From the NCBI GenBank assembly GCA_002450255.1, contig DJYW01000033.1, forward strand, positions 10,540 to 21,560: a stretch of 11,021 nucleotides of DNA. The letters are read 5' to 3'. Shown here piece by piece: positions 1-6,467 of this stretch. Under the pieces are notes generated by a model, which was given only the letters and a program-made list of their open reading frames with translations, searched no databases and was not told the DNA's origin. The translations under genes were made by a program, and so were the position numbers. Within the stretch, counting starts at the first letter, position 1, and each line of letters starts with the position of its first letter. The stretch is from Gammaproteobacteria bacterium UBA6968 (GTDB taxonomy: Bacteria; Pseudomonadota; Gammaproteobacteria; Pseudomonadales; Azotimanducaceae).

Positions 1-34
1 GATCACCGTCCCTCGGATCACTTTCCCTCAGATC
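1..34. repeat. 15-bp imperfect tandem repeat at the left edge
   Basis: Two 15-base units (1-15 and 16-30) share GATCAC at the start and TCCCTC near the end, and a partial third unit begins with GATC at 31. The array may continue outside the window. It lies downstream of the minus-strand membrane protein gene and has no recognisable function. Confidence 0.5.
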
Positions 35-121
35 GATTTTTTCTAGGTTCGGCTTTTTTGGGCTTGCTCTGGGAATGTCCCATCCACGCCATAGGCCGCA
101 GTTCCTATTACCAAGCTGATA

Positions 122-592
122 CTAAGCGGGTTTGCTACCAAAATAGGCCGTAGCGTTGTTCTGGTTGCTGCCGCCATAAGCAATATTGGCATAAGCCAAA
201 GCGCCCAATGCACCGGCGAGGCATTGCGACAACAAGCCCACAGTTGTTCGCGTAACCGCCAATAAATGCGTGCCAAAAATCTGCTGCAGCCCCAAATCGA
301 CGCAAAATAGCGCTAACGCACCGGCGAGCATGTAACCCACCTTAAGTAGATAGACGAACCGCCGCGTCAGCAAGGTCGCAACCGGCAAAGCAATCGCAAA
401 TGCAACAATCAATATTGGCAAGTACAAGGTCGTCATGTGAACTAGGTCATGCTGTAGCGTTTGCCACCGCATTGCCATCGTTACAGCAACGCCCATTTCG
501 GGCAAATTGGCAAGGTTGAGCTGCGAATAGAAAAAGACAGCCGCGATGTAGGCCACCAAACAGGCCGTAATAAAACCGATCACTTTGCGCAT
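122..592 (-). CDS. Conserved small inner-membrane protein with four predicted helices
   Basis: This 156-residue protein is almost entirely hydrophobic. Membrane segments are visible at about residues 5-25, 57-76, 81-104 and 117-137, followed by a short polar tail rich in Asn and Gly. The last helix contains LLSQCLAGALGALAYA, a Gly/Ala-rich stretch that reminds me of an uncharacterised membrane family in marine gammaproteobacteria, but I cannot name a function. I chose the ATG at 590-592 because AAGG sits seven bases upstream of it. The frame stays open to 757, but that would add 55 polar residues with no matching start signal. The gene is divergent from the sugar dehydrogenase, and no catalytic motif is visible. 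Confidence 0.75.
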   Translation of the reverse strand: MRKVIGFITACLVAYIAAVFFYSQLNLANLPEMGVAVTMAMRWQTLQHDLVHMTTLYLPILIVAFAIALPVATLLTRRFVYLLKVGYMLAGALALFCVDLGLQQIFGTHLLAVTRTTVGLLSQCLAGALGALAYANIAYGGSNQNNATAYFGSKPA

Positions 593-912
593 TAAATTAC
601 CTTGCCTCTCGTTAACGAATCGGGGGACACCTGCAGAGCACGCCGACTCACCCAATAAACGCCGTCTGGTGTTTGCTCTGACCCTAAAAATCTGCCAGCA
701 ATTATGCAAGCCACCTAACAAATTGCACTGCATACCGACACTGAGAGAAGTCTGCAAAACCGATTAACGACAGCGCAATTTACCTTGCACCCGTGCACAA
801 TACTGCCATCAGAAATTCACACTCTACCGATGCTGGCTAGAGCAAGCCATCACAATGTCATGAGACTGCGAAAATAGCCGACCACATCACGATAGTATGG
901 CTGTAAACCCAA
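593..912. other. Divergent intergenic region with a possible operator palindrome
   Basis: This 320-base stretch separates two divergent genes and should hold both promoters. I see no convincing -35/-10 pair. It does contain a perfect 5-bp inverted repeat, TGCAC-CC-GTGCA, at 786-797, and a second TTGCAC at 723-728 in the same orientation as the one at 785-790. These could be regulator sites but may be chance. No coding frame here looks real. Confidence 0.3.
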
Positions 913-2085
913 ATGCCACCGGCACCATTACCGAGACCTCGACCAATGCAGCAACAAACTCCCGCTCCATTCGCACAGCTTTTTCTAACGCTAGTTATAA
1001 GCTTAATGGTTACGGTTTCTGCCCCAGCCGTGCACAGTGAAAGTTATACCATTGACACAATTGCCAAGGATTTAAACGAACCCTGGAGCCTGGCGTTTTT
1101 GCCCGACGGCAACTTGCTTATCGCGGAGTTGGGCGGCCAGCTACGACAATTGCAGCAAAACGGTGTACTGAGCGAGCCGATTGCAAATGTGCCCGCCGTT
1201 TACCGAGCCAGTCAGGGCGGCTTATTCGATGTATTACTCCACCAGGATTTCGTCAACAACCGCACCCTTTACCTTAGTTACGCTGGCGGCAACGCAAACG
1301 CGAACGGCACCTATGTCGCTAGCGCCAAATTGTCTGCAGACGCTGCCCTTATCGATGTGCAGATCCTGTTCTCTACCCAGCCGGACAAAGACACCCCGGT
1401 GCACTATGGCGGACGCCTCGCTTGGCTGCCTGACGGCCATTTGTTGCTGACTACAGGGGACGGCTTTGACTACCGCGAAGCGGCACAGTCACTCCAAAGC
1501 CATCTCGGTAAAACCATTCGTATGACTGCTACAGGAGAGCCTGCTGCTGACAACCCATTCCCGAATGCGCCATATGTGTGGACCTACGGACACCGCAATG
1601 CCCAGGGCCTGGCCGTCAGTGAAGATGGCCGCGTCTACTTGCACGAGCATGGCCCCCAGGGCGGCGATGAGGTCAATATTTTAAGCGCTGGCACCAACTA
1701 TGGTTGGCCAGCCATTACTTATGGCCTGGACTACAACGGTGCCTACGTGAGCCCCTTACAGAGCCATCCCGGTATGGCGCAGCCCATTCACTACTGGACG
1801 CCATCCATCGCCCCTTCCGGGCTTACCCTCTACACCGGCGACGCCTTCCCGAACTGGCGCAATAATCTATTTGTTGGCGCGCTAATAGATGGCGACGTGC
1901 GCCGCCTACGCCTAGAAAACGGCGCCGTTATTGCGGAAGAACGGCTGTTCACAGAAATCGGTGAGCGTATCAGAGATATTCGCACCGGCCCGGACGGTTT
2001 TCTCTACATCCTCACAGATGGACCCGCAGGTAGATTGCTTCGGATAAAGCCAGCCAGAGCTGTAGCAATCGCCGAGCCAAATTAA
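913..2085 (+). CDS. Secreted PQQ-dependent aldose sugar dehydrogenase (GSDH/YliI family)
   Basis: This 390-residue protein has the six-bladed beta-propeller signature of soluble quinoprotein sugar dehydrogenases, which oxidise aldoses to lactones in the periplasm using PQQ and Ca2+. Residues about 18-42 form a signal peptide ending near AVHS. Family motifs appear in order: LNEPWSLAFLPDGNLLI (54-70), HYGGRL (164-169) whose His164 aligns with the catalytic base His144 of Acinetobacter sGDH, GHRNAQGL (226-233) with the substrate/PQQ-contacting Arg, EHGPQGGDEVN (245-255), and RDIRTGPDGFLYILTD (354-369). The length is normal for YliI-type enzymes. The ATG at 946 is an equally plausible start that would give a more usual signal peptide; neither start has a strong ribosome site. 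No PQQ biosynthesis genes are in the window, so the cofactor source is not visible. Substrate specificity cannot be read from the sequence. Confidence 0.9.
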   Translation: MPPAPLPRPRPMQQQTPAPFAQLFLTLVISLMVTVSAPAVHSESYTIDTIAKDLNEPWSLAFLPDGNLLIAELGGQLRQLQQNGVLSEPIANVPAVYRASQGGLFDVLLHQDFVNNRTLYLSYAGGNANANGTYVASAKLSADAALIDVQILFSTQPDKDTPVHYGGRLAWLPDGHLLLTTGDGFDYREAAQSLQSHLGKTIRMTATGEPAADNPFPNAPYVWTYGHRNAQGLAVSEDGRVYLHEHGPQGGDEVNILSAGTNYGWPAITYGLDYNGAYVSPLQSHPGMAQPIHYWTPSIAPSGLTLYTGDAFPNWRNNLFVGALIDGDVRRLRLENGAVIAEERLFTEIGERIRDIRTGPDGFLYILTDGPAGRLLRIKPARAVAIAEPN

Positions 2086-2110
2086 CGGCTGAATCGGTAA
2101 AGCGCGGCTT

Positions 2111-2123
2111 CCCGCGAAGCGGG
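2111..2123 (+). terminator. Weak hairpin downstream of the sugar dehydrogenase
   Basis: CCCGC-GAA-GCGGG forms a 5-bp stem 26 bases after the stop codon. An alternative GCTTC/GAAGC pairing overlaps it. There is no T-tract, so this is at best a weak or Rho-assisted terminator. Confidence 0.3.
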
Positions 2124-2252
2124 CAAACGAGACTGAAGTCAAGCCTGTCAAAACGCCGATCGGACGCGCCTCATCAACTGGTGGTTAGCGGACTAACTGG
2201 CCTACAATACCGCACTCATAAATTTCAACCTGACAGGGTAAAGAGAATCATT

Positions 2253-4130
2253 ATGTCGAAACAGTTGCATCTCGATTTCCTAGCAAACTGGAGCCGAGCG
2301 AATTGCTGCCAGCGCAGCTTGTTTAGCGTTGCCTTACTGTTACTTATGCTTGGTGCCTGCAGCGCCAAACCGGAAGCAGAGGCGCCCGCTACCGAGGCAC
2401 CATCGCTCACCGAGTGGCTAGACGATAAGTTCGAAGAAGGACTGCAATTTTCGCCCATTCAAATGACTTTCCTAGGTCGCAAAGATCGCTACGACGAATT
2501 GGGCTCTTTCACCTTCGAGGCGCTCTCAGAAGAGCTGGCGTGGCGCAAAGAATCCGTCGAGGCGCTGCAAGCCACTTTCGATCGCGCGGACCTCAGCGCG
2601 GATGAACAACTCTCCTACGATTTATGGATCTACCAATACGAGCGCGCCGCTGAATCAGCACAGTTCTTCTACGATGGCTTGACCTTCGATCAAATGAATG
2701 GCGCACAAAGTTTTATTCCAACCTTTTTGATCAACTTCCACCGCGTTGATACAGCGGAAGATGCTCGCGCTTATATTTCGCGAATAAACGAGGTATTGCC
2801 GCGTATGGAAGAAATGCTCGCGACGGCGGAACAATCATCCAAACAAGGCGTGCAAAGCCCGGGATTTGCGCTTAATGGTGTCATAGAACAAAGCCGAGCA
2901 GTCATCACTGGCGCGCCCTTTACCGAAGGCAATGACAGCGACATTTGGGCAGATTTCAAAATGGAAGTTGATGCCTTGAAGACAGCAGAAAAAATCAGCG
3001 AAGCACAAGCTGCCAGTTTGCTGACCGATGCGGAGAGCGCCTTAAAAACTTCTTTCGAGCCAGCATACGAAGCCATCATCGCCTGGGCCGACACCGAAAT
3101 GGATAAAGCCCCGCAAGTGGTCAGTGGCATCGGCAGTCAACCCAATGGCGCAGCCTATTACAAGCATCGCTTGAAAAGTCAGACCACAACGTCGCTCACT
3201 GCTGACGAAATCCATCAGATTGGTTTAGACGAAATCAAACGGCTGCGTGGTGACATGCAGGCGATCATGACCGAGGTTGGTTTCGAGGGTGATTTACAAG
3301 CCTTCTTCGAAGACGTGCGCACAGCAGAGTGGAATTATTATCCTGACACTGATGAAGGTCGCCAGCAGTATATTGATGACGCGACCCAAGCCATCAATAA
3401 CCTTAAATCCAAAATTCCAGAGTTTTTCGGCTTGATGCCGAAAGCAGATCTGGTGGTCAAGCGCGTGGAGCCGTTCCGCGAGCGCGATGGGGCAGCACAG
3501 CACTACTATCGTGGTACGCCTGACGGTTCGCGCCCCGGTATTTACTACGCGCACCTTTCAGATATGACCGCTATGCCCAAAAACATGATGGAAGTCATTG
3601 CCTACCATGAAGGCATTCCCGGCCATCATATGCAGATTTCTATTGCCCAGGAACTCACCGGACTGCCGGTATTCCGAACTCAAGCCGGCTTTACCGCGTA
3701 CAGCGAAGGTTGGGGATTGTATGCAGAAGCTCTGGCAGCGGAAATGCCAGGAACCTATGTCTCGCCTTACGATGAATTTGGACGCCTATCCTCGGAAATC
3801 TGGCGGGCTATCCGCCTGGTTGTGGATACCGGACTTCATGCAAAAGGATGGACAGAGCAGGAAGCTATTGATTTCTTTATGGCAAACTCGCCAGAGCCAC
3901 TGGAAAGCGTGCGTTCAGAAGTACAACGCTACATCGTTATGCCGGGCCAAGCGACAAGCTATAAAATCGGCATGCTGAAAATTCAGGCGCTACGCCGCAA
4001 GGCCAAACAGGCTCTGGGAGAGCAATTTGATATTCGCGGTTTCCACGATGCAGTGCTCGGCGGCGGCGCGCTGCCTCTGGATATGTTGGAAGAGTCCATT
4101 GATCTTTGGATCGCCAGCCAGCAAACCTAA
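2253..4130 (+). CDS. DUF885-family lipoprotein, predicted zinc metallopeptidase
   Basis: This 625-residue protein begins with a basic/hydrophobic signal and a lipobox LGAC with Cys36, so it is probably a lipid-anchored envelope protein. A short Ala/Glu/Pro-rich linker follows, then the full-length DUF885 domain. The family's metal-binding signature is clear: HEGIPGHH (452-459), an HExxxGH-type site with Glu453 next to His452, and then YSEGWGLYAE (483-492), which carries the downstream acidic ligand. The family is related in fold to M3/M32-like peptidases and is generally annotated as a carboxypeptidase or uncharacterised peptidase; the substrate is unknown. I chose the ATG at 2253 because it has a purine-rich AAAGAGA upstream and gives a compact signal peptide. 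An in-frame ATG at 2181 would add 24 residues. It follows the dehydrogenase by 167 bases and is probably a separate transcription unit. Confidence 0.88.
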   Translation: MSKQLHLDFLANWSRANCCQRSLFSVALLLLMLGACSAKPEAEAPATEAPSLTEWLDDKFEEGLQFSPIQMTFLGRKDRYDELGSFTFEALSEELAWRKESVEALQATFDRADLSADEQLSYDLWIYQYERAAESAQFFYDGLTFDQMNGAQSFIPTFLINFHRVDTAEDARAYISRINEVLPRMEEMLATAEQSSKQGVQSPGFALNGVIEQSRAVITGAPFTEGNDSDIWADFKMEVDALKTAEKISEAQAASLLTDAESALKTSFEPAYEAIIAWADTEMDKAPQVVSGIGSQPNGAAYYKHRLKSQTTTSLTADEIHQIGLDEIKRLRGDMQAIMTEVGFEGDLQAFFEDVRTAEWNYYPDTDEGRQQYIDDATQAINNLKSKIPEFFGLMPKADLVVKRVEPFRERDGAAQHYYRGTPDGSRPGIYYAHLSDMTAMPKNMMEVIAYHEGIPGHHMQISIAQELTGLPVFRTQAGFTAYSEGWGLYAEALAAEMPGTYVSPYDEFGRLSSEIWRAIRLVVDTGLHAKGWTEQEAIDFFMANSPEPLESVRSEVQRYIVMPGQATSYKIGMLKIQALRRKAKQALGEQFDIRGFHDAVLGGGALPLDMLEESIDLWIASQQT

Positions 4131-4448
4131 TACGCAAGCTACGTGCAGCCGCAGGGGCCTAAACCCTGCGGCCCAAATACTCCCGATGACTTCCAGACTA
4201 GCGCTAGGCTACTGAATCTTTAGGTATGTGGAGCCAAGCGCGCTTGTAACGTGCTGGCTTGTCTGACTTTGCTCACGTGTTTCGCTTCTCCGACACACTC
4301 ACGCCTCAGCATTATCACCCGCTAAACGACCAGCCTACCCTGTGCTTTTGTCTATTTGGGCTAGGCGCGAAAGTCAGCACTATGCTCGACAGTACTGCTG
4401 ATTCAGCTCGATTCAAACCAAGCAAAAACTGCTGGTTTGCCGCTCTCC
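4131..4448. other. Convergent intergenic region
   Basis: This 318-base gap lies between two convergent genes. It holds the strong hairpin at 4148-4172 and a weaker one at 4415-4438 (AAACCAAGC against GCTGGTTT with a one-base bulge), the latter just downstream of the nitroreductase stop. Open frames here overlap the nitroreductase and look non-coding. Confidence 0.4.
4148..4172. terminator. Strong hairpin, likely bidirectional transcription end
   Basis: GCCGCAGGG and CCCTGCGGC form a perfect 9-bp GC-rich stem around a 7-base loop, 18 bases after the DUF885 stop codon. No T-tract follows on either strand, so termination may need Rho, or the hairpin may mainly protect the mRNA 3' end. Confidence 0.5.
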
Positions 4449-5120
4449 TTATCCATAAAAGCTCACTGCATCAGCTAAAGGCGCTCGCTCGGTACGGGCC
4501 TCATTTGCCGCTACGCTGGTATCTTCATAACCGAAACTAATACCAAACAAAATCTTGAATGAGGGATCTATACCCAGCGTTTCGCGCACCAGGTCAGGAT
4601 AGTGGGCCATGGTGCCTTGCGCGCAGGAACCGATTCCCCGCGCGGTCATCGCCAACATTAAGGTCTGCGCGTACATGCCCACATCCCAGGCCCCGCCCAT
4701 CCCAAAGTTCTCATGCATACCGAGAAAAGCGACATGTGGTGCATCGAACATTTCGAAATTACGCAACCCAGCGGCGGCGCGTCCAGCTTTGTCTTCCCAG
4801 TCGATGCCCATCGCATCATAAAGAACCTTTGCGCAATCGCGACGACGGTCCTTCCAATGAGCAATTACCGCGCTTTTGCCTGTGTAATCGGGCGTTGGCG
4901 GTACTTTTTCTCTGGCACGGCGAGTGAATTCTGCACGCAACGTGTGCAACGGCTCACCCGAAGCCACAAACGTCTGCCAAGGCTGGATGTTAGTGCCTGA
5001 AGGCGACCATTGCGCTAGACCAAACACCTCATCTAGAACCTCTTGCGGCACACGATCAGGTAAAAATCCACGTACCGAACGCCGCGCCCGAATCCCTTCC
5101 AACACACTCAAATCCGCCAT
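4449..5120 (-). CDS. FMN-dependent nitroreductase family oxidoreductase
   Basis: This 223-residue protein has the hallmarks of NAD(P)H:FMN nitroreductases, homodimeric flavoenzymes that reduce nitroaromatics or quinones in the cytoplasm. Visible motifs are RARRSVRGF (11-19) with the FMN-phosphate arginines, SPSGTNIQPW (39-48), GGAWDVGMYAQTLMLAMTARGIGSCAQG (142-169) covering the dimer/flavin helix and loop, and FGISFGYED (192-200). The size and the insert around residues 75-125 suit the PnbA-like (4-nitrobenzoate reductase) branch, but physiological substrates are not predictable. I chose the ATG at 5118-5120 because GGGA lies seven bases upstream; an in-frame TTG four codons earlier is less likely. 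The gene runs convergently to the DUF885 gene and appears to be monocistronic. Confidence 0.9.
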   Translation of the reverse strand: MADLSVLEGIRARRSVRGFLPDRVPQEVLDEVFGLAQWSPSGTNIQPWQTFVASGEPLHTLRAEFTRRAREKVPPTPDYTGKSAVIAHWKDRRRDCAKVLYDAMGIDWEDKAGRAAAGLRNFEMFDAPHVAFLGMHENFGMGGAWDVGMYAQTLMLAMTARGIGSCAQGTMAHYPDLVRETLGIDPSFKILFGISFGYEDTSVAANEARTERAPLADAVSFYG

Positions 5121-5199
5121 GATGTATCCCAAATTATTTTGGTCAGAAATATAAAGAAAAAACAGTCACCACGCATGTGCGATAAGCAACGGGACTAAA

Positions 5200-5230
5200 C
5201 AGCGGGAACCAGCAGCGGGAACGAGCAGCG
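5200..5230. repeat. 13-bp tandem repeat, 2.4 copies
   Basis: The unit CAGCGGGAACNAG occurs at 5200-5212 and 5213-5225, with a partial third copy (CAGCG) at 5226-5230. It lies just upstream of the nitroreductase gene. Confidence 0.75.
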
Positions 5231-5525
5231 CTATGGCTCAGTCTTGTAGGGTTCAGGCGTCGGACAACACACCTCAGGGATTTCAAGCAAAGCTGTGCGC
5301 CAGCAGACAGGGCATGCGTTCAATGGCGTGGCAGATGTCGAGCGTGTCCACAGTTGGCCAAACCCGTTAGAGCCGGCGCGCTAAGACGATTACTTGTGGC
5401 TCCCCAAGTCTTATGCGCCCTGCCCCGGCAGCCTCACGACAACAGCAGCTCTGCTTTTTCGGCAAGGGATGAGCAGACGGAAGGAAAGTTTGCTTTTACT
5501 GATAGCAGCAAGAGTTTAGCCCGCT

Positions 5526-5545
5526 TTCTTGCCAGTTCTTGCCAG
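5526..5545. repeat. 10-bp perfect tandem duplication
   Basis: TTCTTGCCAG occurs twice, back to back (5526-5535 and 5536-5545), followed immediately by GCAAG. Confidence 0.75.
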
Positions 5546-5558
5546 GCAAGCGACCTCT

Positions 5559-5600
5559 CCAGATAAGCGGCCTTTCCAGATAAGCGGCCTGACCAGATAA
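5559..5600. repeat. 17-bp tandem repeat, about 2.5 copies
   Basis: The unit CCAGATAAGCGGCCTNN occurs at 5559-5575 and 5576-5592, with a partial copy CCAGATAA at 5593-5600. The two full copies differ only in the last two bases. Confidence 0.8.
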
Positions 5601-5723
5601 AAACAGCTGCTACCAAAGTGTCTTTCCCGCTAAGCGCTCGCTACCTTCATTTTTCTCTCACAGAGCTTTCTCACCTGTAAAAGATGGTAGCCACATCGGG
5701 ACTCGAACCCAAATCTACCGCTT

Positions 5724-6037
5724 CTTACCCACTACTGCTTTCGCAGCCGCCCGCTGGCGTTTGGGGTCTGGACTTTCTCTTAATCCTAGGCGCGACAGGG
5801 TCGTGCCCTTAGATTGCTCCCGTCAAGTCTCTACACCTTCACTAAGACAAACCCAGAGGATTAGCTATTGCCTCAGCGCTTGGCTCGGGATTGCCATTTG
5901 CTTTGCTTCAGTACTTTCTAGCACTTTCTAGCAGTTTCCGTCACGTCGCAGCGCTTTGTAGCGCCCTATAGCATGAAGGTTTCCCCGAATTTGAGAGCTT
6001 TTCAACATTCCCTTTCGAAAATGTGACCCAAAAAACT
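5724..6037 (-). ncRNA. Group I (IC3-type) self-splicing intron in the tRNA anticodon loop
   Basis: This is a 314-nt intron without an open reading frame. The IGS GGG pairs with anticodon CCU, ending in the expected U-G pair at the 5' splice site (P1 CCUAG/UUGGG with loop UUUU), and the intron ends in G (5724). Core helices drawn by eye: P2 at 6024-6005, capped by a GAAA loop; P3 GCTCTC (5998-5993) with GGGAGC (5821-5816); P4 TCGGGG (5988-5983) with TCCCGA (5890-5885); P7 GACTT (5829-5825) with AAGTC (5775-5771); and a P9 hairpin CTGC-GAAA-GCAG (5746-5735). The signature blocks TCAAATTCGG, CGAGCCAAGC, GAAGGTGTAGAGACT and AGTCCAG match, as I remember it, the Azoarcus tRNA-Ile intron. P8 contains UCUAAG opposite UAGGA, close to the 11-nt GAAA receptor, so an L2-P8 contact is plausible. 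The segment between the P4 strands is about 92 nt and accounts for much of the extra length. Confidence 0.9.
5913..5932. repeat. 10-bp tandem duplication inside the intron
   Basis: ACTTTCTAGC (plus strand) occurs twice in tandem at 5913-5922 and 5923-5932. It lies in the expanded P5-side segment of the group I intron, outside the catalytic core, and suggests growth of that arm by slippage. Confidence 0.7.
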
Positions 6038-6074
6038 AGGAGGCGGTCGTTCTATCCAGTTGAACTATGCAGCC

Positions 6075-6467
6075 ACGCCTAAAGCTTAACACTTCCCCAC
6101 AAAAAAGAATCACCCGGCTCGATTGGTACTTAGATTAATTGTTAACCTTTAGTTTTCGCTTTCGAATTACCTACGGCATTTTTAAGCATGCATCGGCCGC
6201 GCGCAGAGAAAGTGATCCACTCATTTTATATTTACTACCGCTTGTCTATTTCCTCTTCAATGATCTACGTTTTTGACGAAAGTACGAAACATTAAGACAT
6301 ACACATTTTTGGTTCACAGGTTTGGCGCACAGTCCACGTTATAACCGCGCCTCAATACCGAGACCTAAATCTGTTTATAAAATTCTGGTTGCCACTTTGA
6401 AAACTGCGATGGACTGTTTTTTCCGATGCCACCGTCTCAAAAAGTCGAGAGGCTAAACCAATAAAAA
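6075..6467. other. Leader region between the tRNA gene and the fusion-protein gene
   Basis: These 393 bases separate divergent units and should hold the tRNA promoter (minus) and the exopolysaccharide promoter (plus). The DNA is AT-richer than its surroundings. Candidate elements such as TTGACG near 6272 and TATAAA at 6376-6381 are not paired at normal spacing, so I assign no promoter. The long leader leaves room for regulator binding. Confidence 0.35.

Larger units (their letters stand above)
5121..5684. other. Long apparently non-coding region rich in short tandem duplications
   Basis: These 564 bases lie between the start of the nitroreductase gene and the 3' end of the tRNA gene. Open frames of 60-70 codons exist on both strands, but they cross tandem repeats, have no ribosome sites and match no motif I know, so I do not call them. 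Three separate perfect or near-perfect tandem duplications occur here and are listed separately. The nitroreductase promoter should lie near 5125-5190, but no clear consensus is visible. Confidence 0.5.
5685..6074 (-). tRNA. tRNA-Arg(CCU) interrupted by a group I intron
   Basis: The minus strand reads as two tRNA halves. The 5' exon is 6074-6038 and the 3' exon is 5723-5685. Joined, they give a 76-nt tRNA: acceptor GGCTGCA with TGTGGCT, D-arm GTTC/GAAC, anticodon stem ACCGC/GCGGT around loop CTCCTAA (anticodon CCU, arginine), T-arm TTGGG-TTCGAGT-CCCGA, discriminator A and an encoded CCA. The break falls between U36 and A37. The acceptor stem pairs throughout but needs three G-U wobbles, including G1-U72, which is unusual and leaves some doubt about full function. 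CCU is normally read by a single-copy minor tRNA, so failure to splice would affect AGG decoding unless another tRNA-Arg exists elsewhere. No convincing promoter or T-tract terminator was found. Confidence 0.9.

Noticed and set aside
4259..4540. 93-residue plus-strand ORF between the DUF885 and nitroreductase genes
   Set aside because: It overlaps the nitroreductase 3' end on the opposite strand, has no ribosome site and its composition does not look like protein.
5200..5600. A CRISPR-like array
   Set aside because: The repeats are 10-17 bp, directly adjacent without spacers, and differ from one another in sequence.
5434..5616. 60-residue minus-strand ORF
   Set aside because: It crosses the 10-bp and 17-bp tandem repeats, has no ribosome site and no recognisable domain.
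5685..5723. A tRNA 3' fragment left by integration of a mobile element (att site)
   Set aside because: The matching 5' half lies 314 nt away in the right order and orientation, and the sequence between them has a group I core. No integrase is present.
5724..6037. A homing endonuclease inside the intron
   Set aside because: No open frame of useful length lies within the intron on either strand, so it appears to be a minimal ORF-less intron.
6376..6381. TATAAA as the -10 box for the exopolysaccharide genes
   Set aside because: No acceptable -35 sequence lies 16-18 bases upstream.
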